A stretch of DNA of 64,000 bases from Duffyella gerundensis (GTDB lineage: Bacteria > Pseudomonadota > Gammaproteobacteria > Enterobacterales > Enterobacteriaceae): contig NZ_LN907827.1 in NCBI RefSeq assembly GCF_001517405.1, positions 2,548,587-2,612,586 of the forward strand. Direction: 5' to 3'. Made by a program: the position numbers and the translations under genes. Below, piece by piece: positions 1 to 8,869 of the stretch. The notes under the pieces were generated by a model that ran no database searches, was not told the DNA's origin, and saw only the letters and a list, made by a program, of their open reading frames with translations. Within the stretch, counting starts at the first letter, position 1. Every line of letters starts with the position of its first letter.

Positions 1-297
1 TCCTCGATGAATACCCTGACGCTGAAAACGCTGCCGGATGAACTCGCCTCGAGCGGCAACAGCCTGCTGTCGATGATCATGCAGCTGTCGATGAGCATCG
101 GTGTGACCGTGGCGGGTCTGTTGCTGGGCGCCTTCGGCCATCCGGCCGTTGCCGACAGCGGCGCCGTGCATCACACCTTTGTTTATACCTATCTCTGCAT
201 GGCGGTGGTGATCGTGCTGCCCGCGCTGGTGTTCTGGCGCGTGCCTTCCGATATCGGCGCGAACGACGTGCTGCCGCGCCGGGGTAAATCCGTATGA
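1..297 (+). CDS. mdtD: MdtD-type MFS exporter, C-terminal end only
   Basis: This is the last 98 or so codons of an inner-membrane major facilitator protein; the 5' part lies before the window. The translated end (NTLTLKTLP, then SSGNSLLSM and [10 protein letters not shown]) closely resembles my memory of the C-terminus of E. coli MdtD, a 14-TM drug:H+ antiporter-family member. Two hydrophobic segments are visible, followed by a short basic tail. The stop codon overlaps the start of baeS by four bases (ATGA), so the two are translationally coupled, as in the mdtABCD-baeSR operon. No substrate can be assigned from this fragment. Confidence 0.88.
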   Translation, partial: SSMNTLTLKTLPDELASSGNSLLSMIMQLSMSIGVTVAGLLLGAFGHPAVADSGAVHHTFVYTYLCMAVVIVLPALVFWRVPSDIGANDVLPRRGKSV

Positions 298-1673
298 ATG
301 CGCTGCGTTTAGGCATCAGCGGCAAGCTGTTTCTGGCCATTTTCTCCACCTGCATGCTGGTGCTGATCACTATGCACTGGGGCGTGCGCCTGAGCTTTGA
401 GCACGGCTTTGTCGATTACATCAAGCGCGGCAACGAACAGCGCCTGCAAATGCTCAGCAGCGCGCTGGCCGAACAGTATGAGCAGCATGGCAACTGGGAT
501 TTTCTGCGCAACAACGATCGGCTGGCCTTTGGCATCCTGCGCTCACTGGAGCAGAACCCTGACAGCAGCAGCCAGTTACCGCCGCACGGCTGGCGCACGC
601 AGTTCTGGATTATCGATCAGCAGTACCGCGTGCTGGTTGGCCCGCGCTCGCCGGTGCCGCCGGAAGGTTCACGGCAAAAAATCACCACCAGCAATAAAAA
701 GGTGGTGGGCTGGGTGATCGGCTCGCCGCCGGAGCGACTGACGCGCAGCACTGATATCAACTTCGATCAGCAGCAGCGACGTACCAGCTGGCTGATCGTT
801 GGGCTCTCGACGCTGGTGGCGGCGCTGGTCACCTGGCTCATGGCGCGCGGTCTGCTGGCGCCGGTCAGACGGCTGGTTGAAGGCACGCACCGGCTGGCGG
901 CGGGCAATTTCTCCAGTCGGGTGGAAGTGGGCAGCCGCGATGAACTTGGTCAGCTGGCGCAGGATTTTAACCTGCTGGCCGGTTCGCTGGAAAAAAATGA
1001 GCAGATGCGTCGCGCCTTTATGGCTGACATTTCTCATGAGCTGCGCACGCCGCTGGCGATCCTGCGTGGCGAGCTGGAAGCGATGCAGGATGGTGTGCGT
1101 AAACTGACGCCGGAGGCACTCGCCTCGCTGCAAATGGAAGTGACCACGCTGACCAAACTGGTGGACGACCTGCACCAGCTGTCGCTCTCCGATGCAGGCG
1201 CGCTGGCCTACCGTAAACAGCAAACCGATTTGGTGGCGCTGGTTGAACTGGTGGCGGGCAGCTTTCAGTCGCGTTTTGCGGCACATTCGCTGCGGCTGAC
1301 GCTGGATCTACCCGACGAAGCGCCGTTTTTTGGCGATGCCGATCGCCTGATGCAGCTGTTCACCAATCTGATGGAGAACAGCCTGCGCTACACCAACAGC
1401 GGCGGTGAGCTGCGCGTCAGTCTGCACCAGACAGGTTCACGCTGGCAGCTGCGCTTTGCTGACAGCGCGCCGGGCGTGGAAGAGCATCAGCTGCACCACT
1501 TGTTTGAACGTTTTTATCGTACCGAAAGCTCACGCAATCGGGCCAGCGGCGGGTCAGGTCTGGGCCTGGCGATCTGCAAAAATATCGCCGAAGCGCACGA
1601 TGGCACGCTCTCTGCGACGCACTCTGATTCAGGTGGACTGGAAATCACGCTAGACTTGCCCTATCTCCCCTGA
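294..1673 (+). CDS. baeS: Envelope-stress sensor histidine kinase BaeS
   Basis: Inner-membrane sensor kinase of the BaeSR system, which in E. coli responds to envelope damage and toxic compounds by inducing mdtABCD, acrD and spy. The 459-residue product has an N-terminal TM segment (about residues 10-30), a periplasmic domain, a second TM near 165-190, a HAMP region, a HisKA dimerisation box with phospho-acceptor His248 in SHELRTPL, and a C-terminal HATPase with an N box (LMENSLRYT) and G box (GGSGLGLAI). It overlaps mdtD and is followed 12 bases later by its regulator, consistent with one operon. Length matches the family. Confidence 0.95.
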   Translation: MNALRLGISGKLFLAIFSTCMLVLITMHWGVRLSFEHGFVDYIKRGNEQRLQMLSSALAEQYEQHGNWDFLRNNDRLAFGILRSLEQNPDSSSQLPPHGWRTQFWIIDQQYRVLVGPRSPVPPEGSRQKITTSNKKVVGWVIGSPPERLTRSTDINFDQQQRRTSWLIVGLSTLVAALVTWLMARGLLAPVRRLVEGTHRLAAGNFSSRVEVGSRDELGQLAQDFNLLAGSLEKNEQMRRAFMADISHELRTPLAILRGELEAMQDGVRKLTPEALASLQMEVTTLTKLVDDLHQLSLSDAGALAYRKQQTDLVALVELVAGSFQSRFAAHSLRLTLDLPDEAPFFGDADRLMQLFTNLMENSLRYTNSGGELRVSLHQTGSRWQLRFADSAPGVEEHQLHHLFERFYRTESSRNRASGGSGLGLAICKNIAEAHDGTLSATHSDSGGLEITLDLPYLP

Positions 1674-1685
1674 CGAAGTGACAAT

Positions 1686-2393
1686 ATGAGCCAGCAATAT
1701 TATGAACCGCTGATCCTGGTGGTGGAAGATGAACCCAAGCTTGCCCAGCTGATGATCGATTATCTTCAGGCGGCGAATTTCCGTACCCACCACATCGCCC
1801 GCGGCGATGAGGTGATTGACTCTGTGCAACAGACGCCGCCCGATCTGCTGCTGCTTGATTTGATGCTGCCGGGCAAAGATGGCCTGTCGATTTGTCGCGA
1901 TATCCGCCGTTTTTCCGAGCTGCCGATTATTATGGTGACGGCAAAAATTGAGGAGATCGACCGGCTGCTGGGGCTGGAAATCGGTGCCGATGATTACATC
2001 TGTAAGCCGTTCAGCCCACGAGAAGTGGTGGCGCGGGTCAAAACCATTCTGCGCCGCTGCAAGCCAAAACCGGAAGAAGTGGCCCAGGCTTCGCTGCTAA
2101 AAATTGATGAAAGCCGCTTTCAGGCGAGCTGGCGCGAACAGCCGATCGATCTCACGCCCGCTGAGTTTCGGCTGCTGAAAACGCTGTCGCTGGAACCGGG
2201 CAAGGTCTTCTCCCGCGAGCAGCTGCTGAACCACCTTTATGATGATTATCGCGTGGTCACCGATCGTACCATCGACAGCCACATCAAAAACCTGCGGCGC
2301 AAGCTGGAGCTGCTGGATGCCGACCAGCCGTTTATCCGCGCGGTATATGGCATGGGCTATCGCTGGGAAGCGGATCTCTGTCATTTGATCTGA
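1686..2393 (+). CDS. baeR: Response regulator BaeR
   Basis: OmpR/PhoB-type cytoplasmic transcription factor, 235 residues, partner of BaeS. The receiver domain (about 8-120) shows the acidic pair E14-D15 and phospho-acceptor Asp58 in [10 protein letters not shown]; the stretch [20 protein letters not shown] is near-identical to E. coli BaeR. The C-terminal winged helix (about 135-232) contains [20 protein letters not shown] and the terminal [11 protein letters not shown]. It is the last gene of the operon; a 7-bp stem (2441-2459) without a T-run follows before trhP. Confidence 0.96.
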   Translation: MSQQYYEPLILVVEDEPKLAQLMIDYLQAANFRTHHIARGDEVIDSVQQTPPDLLLLDLMLPGKDGLSICRDIRRFSELPIIMVTAKIEEIDRLLGLEIGADDYICKPFSPREVVARVKTILRRCKPKPEEVAQASLLKIDESRFQASWREQPIDLTPAEFRLLKTLSLEPGKVFSREQLLNHLYDDYRVVTDRTIDSHIKNLRRKLELLDADQPFIRAVYGMGYRWEADLCHLI

Positions 2394-2487
2394 CGCATTG
2401 CTTTTTCACCCTGCCCCTATTTAAAATCCCTGCCTTTTGTGGGGCGACTCGATCGCCCCTGCTGACCTGACATCAGACTGAGACATT

Positions 2488-3840
2488 ATGTTTAAACCGG
2501 AACTGCTCTCTCCGGCCGGGACGCTGAAAAACATGCGTTATGCGTTTGCCTATGGCGCAGACGCGGTATATGCCGGCCAGCCACGTTACAGCCTGCGCGT
2601 GCGAAACAATGAATTTACCCATGAGAATCTGGCTATCGGTATCGCCGAGGCGCATCAGCTAGGCAAAAAATTCTACGTGGTGGTCAACATCGCGCCCCAT
2701 AACGCCAAGCTGAAGACTTTTATCCGCGATCTGGCGCCAGTGATCGCCATGCAGCCAGACGCCCTGATCATGTCCGATCCCGGCTTGATCATGCTGGTGC
2801 GTGAGGCCTTCCCCCAGATGGCGATTCATCTGTCGGTGCAGGCCAACGCGGTAAACTGGGCGACGGTGAAATTTTGGCAACAGATGGGGCTGACGCGGGT
2901 GATTTTGTCGCGCGAACTGTCGCTGGAGGAGATTGCGGAGATTCGTCAGCAGGTGCCGGAGATGGAGCTGGAAATCTTTGTCCACGGCGCCCTCTGCATG
3001 GCCTATTCCGGCCGCTGCCTGCTGTCCGGCTACATCAATAAACGCGATCCCAATCAGGGTACCTGCACCAACGCCTGCCGTTGGGAATACAAGGTGCAGG
3101 AAGGCAAACAGGATGATGCGGGCAATATCGTTCATCAATATCAACCCATTCCGGTCACCACCGTTGCACCGACGCTGGGCGAAGGCGCGCCGACCGATCG
3201 GGTATTTATGCTGGAAGAGGCGATGCGTCCCGGCGAATACATGCCTGCCTTTGAGGACGAGCACGGCACTTACATCATGAACTCCAAAGATCTGCGTGCC
3301 GTGGCCCACGTAGAGCGGCTGAGCCAGATGGGCGTGCATTCGTTAAAAATCGAGGGTCGCACCAAATCTTATTACTACTGCGCACGCACGGCGCAGGTCT
3401 ATCGACGAGCCATTGATGACGCGGCGGCCGGCAAGCCCTTTGACAGCAGCCTGCTGGATACGCTGGAAGGCCTGGCGCATCGCGGTTATACCGAAGGATT
3501 TTTACGTCGTCATACCCATGACAGCTACCAGAATTACGAGCGTGGTCATTCGGTTTCCGAGCGTCAGCAGTTTGTCGGTGAGTTCAGCGGCCAGCGCCGT
3601 GGCCCGCTGGCCGAAGTGGCGGTGAAAAATAAGTTCAGTCTGCATGACAGCCTTGAGCTGATGACGCCACAGGGCAACGTGAACTTTGTGCTGTCACAGA
3701 TGGAAAACGCCAAAGGGGAAAGCGTTGAGGTGGCACCGGGTGACGGTCATCGCGTGTGGATTCCTCTGCCGGAAGATGTGCCGCTGGATTACGCGTTATT
3801 GATGCGCAACCTGCAAAATGGTAACAATCGCAGCGTGTGA
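2488..3840 (+). CDS. trhP: tRNA 5-hydroxyuridine modification protein TrhP (YegQ), peptidase U32 family
   Basis: A 450-residue U32-family protein. In E. coli TrhP (YegQ) is needed for prephenate-dependent 5-hydroxylation of U34 in a set of tRNAs; it is not a demonstrated protease. The family signature lies around residues 162-177 (EIFVHGALCMAYSGRC), and cysteines 170, 177, 193 and 197 are positioned like the iron-sulfur ligands proposed for the family. The N-terminal half is the TIM-barrel-like U32 domain; a small C-terminal domain follows. Gene order differs from E. coli in that yegP is absent between baeR and this gene. Confidence 0.93.
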   Translation: MFKPELLSPAGTLKNMRYAFAYGADAVYAGQPRYSLRVRNNEFTHENLAIGIAEAHQLGKKFYVVVNIAPHNAKLKTFIRDLAPVIAMQPDALIMSDPGLIMLVREAFPQMAIHLSVQANAVNWATVKFWQQMGLTRVILSRELSLEEIAEIRQQVPEMELEIFVHGALCMAYSGRCLLSGYINKRDPNQGTCTNACRWEYKVQEGKQDDAGNIVHQYQPIPVTTVAPTLGEGAPTDRVFMLEEAMRPGEYMPAFEDEHGTYIMNSKDLRAVAHVERLSQMGVHSLKIEGRTKSYYYCARTAQVYRRAIDDAAAGKPFDSSLLDTLEGLAHRGYTEGFLRRHTHDSYQNYERGHSVSERQQFVGEFSGQRRGPLAEVAVKNKFSLHDSLELMTPQGNVNFVLSQMENAKGESVEVAPGDGHRVWIPLPEDVPLDYALLMRNLQNGNNRSV

Positions 3841-3891
3841 CGGTCGTTTCATTAAGGATTTAGAATGCGGTCACAAACTTCAACAGCACAA

Positions 3892-3993
3892 TTCGTTATT
3901 ATTGCGTCTGCTTCCAACGAGCAATAACGAAGGCAAGCTTTAAGCTCCACCTCATTCGCCCGCCCGGCTCCCCCGTGCGGGTTTTCTTTTTTG
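3892..3993 (+). ncRNA. Candidate CyaR-type small RNA
   Basis: In E. coli the Hfq-dependent sRNA CyaR (RyeE) is encoded directly downstream of yegQ, and this interval holds the same position. It starts with a strong hairpin (3892-3903 with 3922-3930, an 11-bp stem with one small bulge), then a single-stranded stretch containing CTCCACCTCATT, which resembles the anti-Shine-Dalgarno seed of CyaR, then a CCCGC/GCGGG stem followed by TTTTCTTTTTT, a rho-independent terminator. A TCACA half-site at 3871-3875 could belong to a CRP site, as E. coli cyaR is CRP-dependent, but the other half is poor. The 5' end is a guess; overall similarity to E. coli CyaR is limited to the seed and architecture. Confidence 0.5.
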
Positions 3994-4096
3994 TCGCCTC
4001 GCCATCCGCATTCTATAAATAGATTATCCCCATGTGTCTCTTTCCTGGCCTGTGCTATAACCTCATCATGATTCATGCGTGAACAAGGAAATAAGA

Positions 4097-4996
4097 ATGG
4101 AAAATGGCTCACTGACGCTCATTATTCTCAATGGAAAAGGCGCGGGCAATGACGAACTGCGCGAGGCGATTAGCACGCTGCGGGAAGAAGGTTTTGATAT
4201 CGCCGTGCGCGTGACCTTTGAGTCGGGTGATGCGCTGCGTTACGTCGAAGAGGCGATCGCGCTAGGCGCTGCCACCGTGGTGGCAGGCGGCGGCGATGGC
4301 ACCATTAATGAGGTCGCTACCGCGCTGGCACAGCGTGAACCACGCGATTATCCGGTGCTTGGTATTTTACCGCTGGGCACCGCTAACGATTTCGCGACCA
4401 GCGCCGGCATTCCTGAAGAGATGGAAGCGGCGCTGCGTCTGGCGCTACGCGGCAAGGCGACCAAAATCGATCTCGCTCGGGTCAACCAGGATCGCTATTT
4501 TATCAATATGGCGACCGGTGGTTTTGGTACGCGCATCACTACCGAAACGCCGGAGAAGTTAAAGTCGGCGCTGGGCGGCGTGTCTTACTTTATTCACGGC
4601 CTGATGCGCATGGATCAGCTGAAAGCCGACAGCTGCAAAATTGAAGGTCCGGATTTTAGCTGGCAGGGTGACGCGCTGGTGATCGGTATCGGCAATGGCC
4701 GTCAGGCTGGCGGTGGTCAGCGGCTCTGCCCGCAGGCGTTGATCAACGACGGGCTGCTTACCCTGAGCGTGGTGACTTCGCAAGAGTTGCTGACGACGCT
4801 GCTGCACTCACTGACCAGCGATGATGAAAACCCCAACGTGGTCACGACCTCACTGCCGTGGCTGACCATCCGTTCGCCCAACGAGATGACCTTTAACCTC
4901 GACGGCGAGCCGCTTTCCGGCACCGAGTTTCGCATTGAGGTGATGCCAAAAGCGCTGGCATGCCGTTTGCCACCGCAATGTGAGTTATTGGCATAG
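4097..4996 (+). CDS. yegS: Lipid kinase YegS
   Basis: Diacylglycerol-kinase-fold enzyme; E. coli YegS phosphorylates phosphatidylglycerol in vitro. The 299-residue product begins with the LIILNGKG strand and has the nucleotide-binding GGGDGT motif at residues 64-69, and the [10 protein letters not shown] motif near residue 93. The ATG at 4097 is preferred over an upstream GTG at 4079 because AAGGA lies 7 bases before it and it fits the E. coli N-terminus. The stop codon is only one base from the first repeat island, so read-through would carry transcription into it. Confidence 0.94.
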   Translation: MENGSLTLIILNGKGAGNDELREAISTLREEGFDIAVRVTFESGDALRYVEEAIALGAATVVAGGGDGTINEVATALAQREPRDYPVLGILPLGTANDFATSAGIPEEMEAALRLALRGKATKIDLARVNQDRYFINMATGGFGTRITTETPEKLKSALGGVSYFIHGLMRMDQLKADSCKIEGPDFSWQGDALVIGIGNGRQAGGGQRLCPQALINDGLLTLSVVTSQELLTTLLHSLTSDDENPNVVTTSLPWLTIRSPNEMTFNLDGEPLSGTEFRIEVMPKALACRLPPQCELLA

Positions 4997-4997
4997 T

Positions 4998-5482
4998 TGT
5001 TCTGCCTGGCAGGCAGCCTGGGTTAAGGTCAACGGCTATTTCTTCCGCCTGTAAGGCGGCTTTTTAAGGTCAATGTCTTAAGGTCAAAGGCCATTTCGTT
5101 CTGCCTGAAGGCAGCCCGTTAAGTGCCAGGTCAATGGCTATTTCGTTCTGCCCTTCGGGCCGCCCGTTAAGTGCCAGGTCAACGGCTATTTCGTTCTGCC
5201 CTTCGGGCCGCCCGTTAAGTGCCAGGTCAACGGCTATTTCGTTCTGCCCTTCGGGCCGCCCGAGCAGGGGCGGCAGTCGCCCCGCCCCTGCACCCCGGCT
5301 ATCCGGCAAACACAACCGCCCGCTCCGCGGGTTCCTTCGTCAATTCACATTTCTTCACGGACCAGTCGCGATTCGCTCCTGCTCAACGCTCCCTTGTCCC
5401 GCCATCCATGGCGGAACATCCTAAAATGTTCATCTCCTCAGCGGTGGTGATGCCTCCTCAAAGTCAAAACCCAGGTCAAAAC
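4998..5482 (+). repeat. Repeat island 1, arm A (hairpin-rich modular repeat)
   Basis: Left arm of island 1. Ordered modules are: copies of an AGGTCAA..GGC.ATTTCGTTCTGCC motif, partly amplified as a 48-bp tandem; a 28-nt perfect hairpin at 5264-5291 (10-bp stem, 8-nt loop); the ATCCGGCAAACACAACCGCC block; a CCCGC/GCGGG hairpin (5319-5331); an ACGGACCAGTCGCGA block; a CCGCC-ATCCAT-GGCGG hairpin (5399-5414); and TGATGCCTCCTCAAAGTCAA. The same modules recur in reverse complement in arm B and, more diverged, in arms C and D. No credible gene is present. Confidence 0.9.
5119..5262 (+). repeat. Three tandem copies of a 48-bp unit
   Basis: Units begin at 5119, 5167 and 5215 (each TTAAGTGCCAGGTCAA...). 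Copies two and three are identical; the first differs by one base (AATGG for AACGG). Each unit contains a GCCC-TTC-GGGC hairpin. Because 48 is divisible by three, all frames repeat without stops and give meaningless repetitive open frames on both strands. Confidence 0.97.
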
Positions 5483-5502
5483 CTAAAAAACCTAAATAAA
5501 GA

Positions 5503-5627
5503 ACAAAGGACAAAGGACAAAGGACAAAGGACAAAGGACAAAGGACAAAGGACAAAGGACAAAGGACAAAGGACAAAGGACAAAGGACAAAGGACAAAGG
5601 ACAAAGGACAAAGGACAAAGGACAAAG
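5503..5627 (+). repeat. Heptamer microsatellite ACAAAGG, about 18 copies
   Basis: Seventeen perfect ACAAAGG units in phase from 5503 and an eighteenth that ends ACAAAGA. There are no interruptions. It lies immediately inside arm A. The array translates as a repeated 7-residue peptide in all frames, so the open frame across it is a by-product of the repeat. Confidence 0.99.
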
Positions 5628-5780
5628 AATTTAACTTTAATAAAGCGCTTCAAATTTTAATTGAAAGCTACAACCTCCTGAACTTCTATACAAATATGGC
5701 GTTATTCAATTCTCATTTTTTTATCTTTAGATACAAAAGATTGTGGACAAACTAGCTGATTGGATAGGTAATTTTTAATT
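5628..5780. other. AT-rich spacer between the two microsatellites
   Basis: About 150 bases, clearly more AT-rich than the surroundings, separating the ACAAAGG array from the CTTTT array. I see no gene, promoter or terminator that I can defend in it. Confidence 0.6.
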
Positions 5781-6007
5781 AGCTTTTAGCTTTTAGCTTT
5801 TAGCTTTTAGCTTTTAGCTTTTAGCTTTTGGCTTTTGGCTTTTGGCTTTTGGCTTTTTGGCTTTTTGGCTTTTTGGCTTTTTGGCTTTTTGGCTTTTTGG
5901 CTTTTTGGCTTTTTGGCTTTTTGGCTTTTTGGCTTTTGGCTTTTGGCTTTTAGCTTTTGGCTTTTGGCTTTTGGCTTTTGGCTTTTGGCTTTTAGCTTTT
6001 AGCTTTT
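5781..6007 (+). repeat. Compound 7-mer / 8-mer / 7-mer microsatellite
   Basis: Seven AGCTTTT units (5781-5829), three GGCTTTT units (5830-5850), ten GGCTTTTT octamers (5851-5930), then eleven heptamers, mostly GGCTTTT with AGCTTTT at 5952, 5994 and 6001. The shift from period 7 to 8 and back is clean, as expected if one unit gained a T and was then amplified. Confidence 0.98.
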
Positions 6008-6020
6008 TAAGAGTCTTTCA

Positions 6021-6330
6021 TCTTTTCGATTTTGACCTGGGTTTTGACCTTGAGGAGGCATCACTACCGCCGAGGCAAAAGCGTTTTCCAGGGCGAGCCG
6101 CAGGGAAGCGGCGAGAAGGCGCGCTGAGCTGGGAGCGAATCGCGCCTGGTCCGTCAGGAAAAGGGTTTTGCTGAGGGAACCCGCGCAGCGGGCGGTTGTG
6201 TTTGCCGGATAGCGCGGGTGCAGGGCCGGTGCGACTGCCGGCCCTGCTCGGGCTGCCTTCAGGCAGAACAAAATAGCCTTTGACCTGGCTTTTGACCTGG
6301 CCCTTAAAAAGGCCGCCTGCAAGGCAAAAC
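6021..6330 (-). repeat. Repeat island 1, arm B (inverted relative to arm A)
   Basis: Reverse-orientation copy of the arm-A modules, in mirror order: TTTTGACCTGGGTTTTGACC, GAGGAGGCATCAC, GGAGCGAATCGCG.CTGGTCCGT, a CCCGC-GCA-GCGGG hairpin (6180-6192), GTTGTGTTTGCCGGATAG, the 28-nt hairpin (6220-6247), CTGCCTTCAGGCAG and two TTTGACCTGGC repeats. From 6195 to 6278 it matches arm D (22025-22108) at 80 of 84 bases by hand count. It ends about GGCAAAAC at 6330 and lacks the terminal inverted repeat seen in island 2. Confidence 0.9.
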
Positions 6331-6381
6331 GCCCTGCAGCCGTCTGCGCAACACTCCCCGCCTGACTGGCGCCCCCCATTT

Positions 6382-6397
6382 TGTGAATCTCTTCACA
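6382..6397 (+). promoter_or_regulatory. CRP-binding site upstream of rspA
   Basis: Perfect match to both half-sites, TGTGA-N6-TCACA. It is 79 bases before the rspA start, and a TATTTA hexamer (6424-6429) could serve as the -10 element at a spacing compatible with class I or II activation. This predicts glucose repression of the rsp cluster. Confidence 0.8.
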
Positions 6398-6475
6398 TCT
6401 CTGCAACACCAACTTGTATGGTAGTATTTATGCGCGTATTTTTTCATCATTGATCGCAGCGATAAGGCGCTAAAG

Positions 6476-7690
6476 ATGAAAATTGTTAAAGCGGAAGTGT
6501 TTGTCACCTGTGCGGGCAGAAATTTTGTCACCCTGAAAATCACCACCGATGAGGGTTTAACTGGCGTCGGTGATGCCACGCTCAACGGGCGTGAACTGCC
6601 GGTGGCTTCTTACCTGAAAGATCACGTTTGTCCGCAGCTGATCGGCCGCGATGCCCATCAGATCGAAGATATCTGGCAGTTCTTTTATAAAGGCGCCTAC
6701 TGGCGTCGCGGTCCGGTCACCATGTCGGCTATTTCGGCGGTGGATATGGCACTGTGGGATATCAAAGGCAAAGCCGCCAATATGCCGCTGTACCAGTTGC
6801 TGGGTGGCGCTTCGCGCACCGGCGTGATGGTCTATTGCCACACCACCGGCCACAGCATCGACGAAGTGATGGACGATTACGCGAAGCATAAAGAGCTGGG
6901 TTTCAAAGCAATTCGCGCCCAGTGCGGCGTGCCAGGGATGAAAACCACCTACGGCATGGCCAAAGGCAAAGGGCTGGCCTATGAGCCCGCCACCAAAGGC
7001 AACTGGCCGGAAGAGCAGCTCTGGTCCACGGAAAAATACCTCGATTTTACGCCGAAGCTGTTTGCCGCTATTCGCGATCGTTTCGGCTTTGACGAGCATC
7101 TGCTGCATGACATGCACCATCGCCTGACGCCGATCGAAGCAGCGCGTTTTGGCAAGAGCGTCGAAGATTATCGCCTGTTCTGGATGGAAGATCCGACCCC
7201 TGCCGAGAATCAGGAGTGCTTCCGCCTGATCCGCCAGCATACGGTGACGCCCATTGCCGTCGGCGAAGTGTTCAACAGCATCTGGGATTGTAAACAGCTG
7301 ATCGAAGAGCAGCTGATTGACTATATCCGTACCACCATCACCCATGCTGGTGGCATTACCGGCATGCGCCGTATTGCCGATTTTGCCGCGCTTTATCAGG
7401 TGCGCACCGGTTCGCACGGGCCGTCCGATCTGTCACCTGCCTGCATGGCCGCCGCGCTGCATTTCGACCTGTGGGTACCTAACTTCGGCGTGCAGGAGTA
7501 CATGGGCTATTCCGAGCAGATGATGGAACTGTTTGATGCCAGCTGGAGCTTTGATAATGGCTATATGCATCCTGGCAACAAGCCTGGTCTTGGCATCGAG
7601 TTCAATGAAAAGCTGGCCGCTAAATATCCCTATGAACCCGCTTATTTGCCGGTCGCTCGCCTGGAAGATGGCACCCTGTGGAACTGGTAA
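6476..7690 (+). CDS. rspA: RspA, mannonate-dehydratase-family enolase superfamily protein
   Basis: A 404-residue cytoplasmic enzyme of the enolase superfamily, family of E. coli RspA; close relatives dehydrate D-mannonate (some D-gluconate) to the 2-keto-3-deoxy acid. The N-terminal capping domain (about 1-120) precedes the barrel, with conserved stretches [28 protein letters not shown] and [14 protein letters not shown] [10 protein letters not shown], and ends in DGTLWNW. It is first in a four-gene co-directional cluster, with rspB 9 bases downstream. The catalytic activity of this copy cannot be fixed from sequence. Confidence 0.93.
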   Translation: MKIVKAEVFVTCAGRNFVTLKITTDEGLTGVGDATLNGRELPVASYLKDHVCPQLIGRDAHQIEDIWQFFYKGAYWRRGPVTMSAISAVDMALWDIKGKAANMPLYQLLGGASRTGVMVYCHTTGHSIDEVMDDYAKHKELGFKAIRAQCGVPGMKTTYGMAKGKGLAYEPATKGNWPEEQLWSTEKYLDFTPKLFAAIRDRFGFDEHLLHDMHHRLTPIEAARFGKSVEDYRLFWMEDPTPAENQECFRLIRQHTVTPIAVGEVFNSIWDCKQLIEEQLIDYIRTTITHAGGITGMRRIADFAALYQVRTGSHGPSDLSPACMAAALHFDLWVPNFGVQEYMGYSEQMMELFDASWSFDNGYMHPGNKPGLGIEFNEKLAAKYPYEPAYLPVARLEDGTLWNW

Positions 7691-7699
7691 GGAGGCAAA

Positions 7700-8710
7700 A
7701 TGAAAAGTGTGGTGATTGAACGTCCCGGCGAACTGCAACTGGCGCAACGCGCCGATCTCCAGCCCGCGCACGGCGAGGTGCGCGTTAAGGTGAAGTTTGC
7801 CAGCATCTGTGGATCCGATGTGCATATCTGGCACGGCCACAATCCGTTTGCCAAATATCCACGCGTGATTGGCCATGAGTTTTTTGGCGTGATCGATGCG
7901 GTGGGCGACGCGGTTGACAGCCACCGTATCGGCGAGCGCGTGGCGGTGGATCCGGTGGTGAGCTGCGGCCATTGCTATCCCTGCTCGGTGGGCAAGCCCA
8001 ACGTCTGCAGCACGCTGCAGGTGATCGGCGTGCATCGTGATGGCGGCTTCAGCGACTACGCGGTGGTGCCCGCCGCTAACGCCTATCTGCTGCCGGACAA
8101 CATTCCTGACCGACTTGCCAGCCTGGTGGAACCTTTCACTATTGCCGCCAACATCACCGCTTATCTGCAACCCCAGCCGCAGGACACCGCGCTGATTTAC
8201 GGCGCAGGTCCCATGGGACTGACCGCGATTCAGGTGCTGAAAGGCGTTTACGGTGTAAAACGCGTGCTGGTTGTCGATCGCCTGCCGGAACGCCTGCAGC
8301 TGGCGATGGAAAACGGCGCCGATCGAACCTTTAATAACGCGGACATCCCACTGGCGGCGCAGCTGGAAGGCGTGCAGCCCACGCTGATTATCGATGCCGC
8401 CTGCCATCCTTCAATTATGGCGGAAGCAGCGGCGCTGGCCTCGCCGGCTGCGCGTATCGGCCTGCTCGGCTTTTCCGGCGAGCCATCAACCATTACGCAG
8501 CAGAGCCTGACCAGTAAAGAGCTGTCGCTGTTTACCTCGCGGCTCAACAGCAAGCGGTTCCCGCAGGTAATCGGCTGGATGGAGCAGGGGCTGATTCAGC
8601 CTGAAAAGCTGGTAACGCACTATTTTCCGCTGCACGACATCGAACAGGCGATGACGCTGTTTGAAAAAGATCCGCGCACCTGCTGCAAGGTGATTTTGCA
8701 GATGTCGTAA
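7700..8710 (+). CDS. rspB: RspB, zinc-type alcohol dehydrogenase family oxidoreductase
   Basis: A 336-residue medium-chain dehydrogenase/reductase. The catalytic zinc site is shown by ICGSDVHIWHG and GHEFFG, the structural zinc site by CGHCYPCSVGKPNVC, and the nucleotide fold by GAGPMG near residue 170. It probably oxidises or reduces a sugar acid or polyol handled by the cluster; the exact substrate is unknown also for E. coli RspB. A GGAGG ribosome-binding site sits in the 9-base gap after rspA, so the two are co-translated. Confidence 0.92.
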   Translation: MKSVVIERPGELQLAQRADLQPAHGEVRVKVKFASICGSDVHIWHGHNPFAKYPRVIGHEFFGVIDAVGDAVDSHRIGERVAVDPVVSCGHCYPCSVGKPNVCSTLQVIGVHRDGGFSDYAVVPAANAYLLPDNIPDRLASLVEPFTIAANITAYLQPQPQDTALIYGAGPMGLTAIQVLKGVYGVKRVLVVDRLPERLQLAMENGADRTFNNADIPLAAQLEGVQPTLIIDAACHPSIMAEAAALASPAARIGLLGFSGEPSTITQQSLTSKELSLFTSRLNSKRFPQVIGWMEQGLIQPEKLVTHYFPLHDIEQAMTLFEKDPRTCCKVILQMS

Positions 8711-8869
8711 TACTCGCTCAACCCTGGGCAAACAGGCCGAATCGCTTCGGCTCAACACAACAACAAACGCCTCATATTCTTCAGGTTGCGGACCACGCTG
8801 GCATCCACGCGCCGGGCGCGTCCGCACGCTGAATAATGAAGGGGTTGAACAGTCGATGACGGAGTTTCT

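Noticed and set aside
3852..4112. 86-codon minus-strand frame between trhP and yegS
   Set aside because: No ribosome site; it covers the candidate sRNA and its terminator, which explain the sequence better.
5119..5627. CRISPR array
   Set aside because: Repeats are contiguous without unique spacers, and no cas genes are in the window.
5134..5755. Repetitive open frames through the 48-bp and heptamer arrays
   Set aside because: Repeat lengths (48, and 7 x 3) keep frames open automatically; no ribosome-binding site, and peptides are low-complexity.
5842..6174. Frame encoding repeated Phe-Leu-Ala-Phe-Trp residues
   Set aside because: Translation of the CTTTT microsatellite running into arm B; no evidence of expression.
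7433..8407. Long open frame of 324 codons antisense to rspA-rspB
   Set aside because: Lies fully opposite two well-supported genes; frame openness follows from GC-rich codon bias. No family resemblance.
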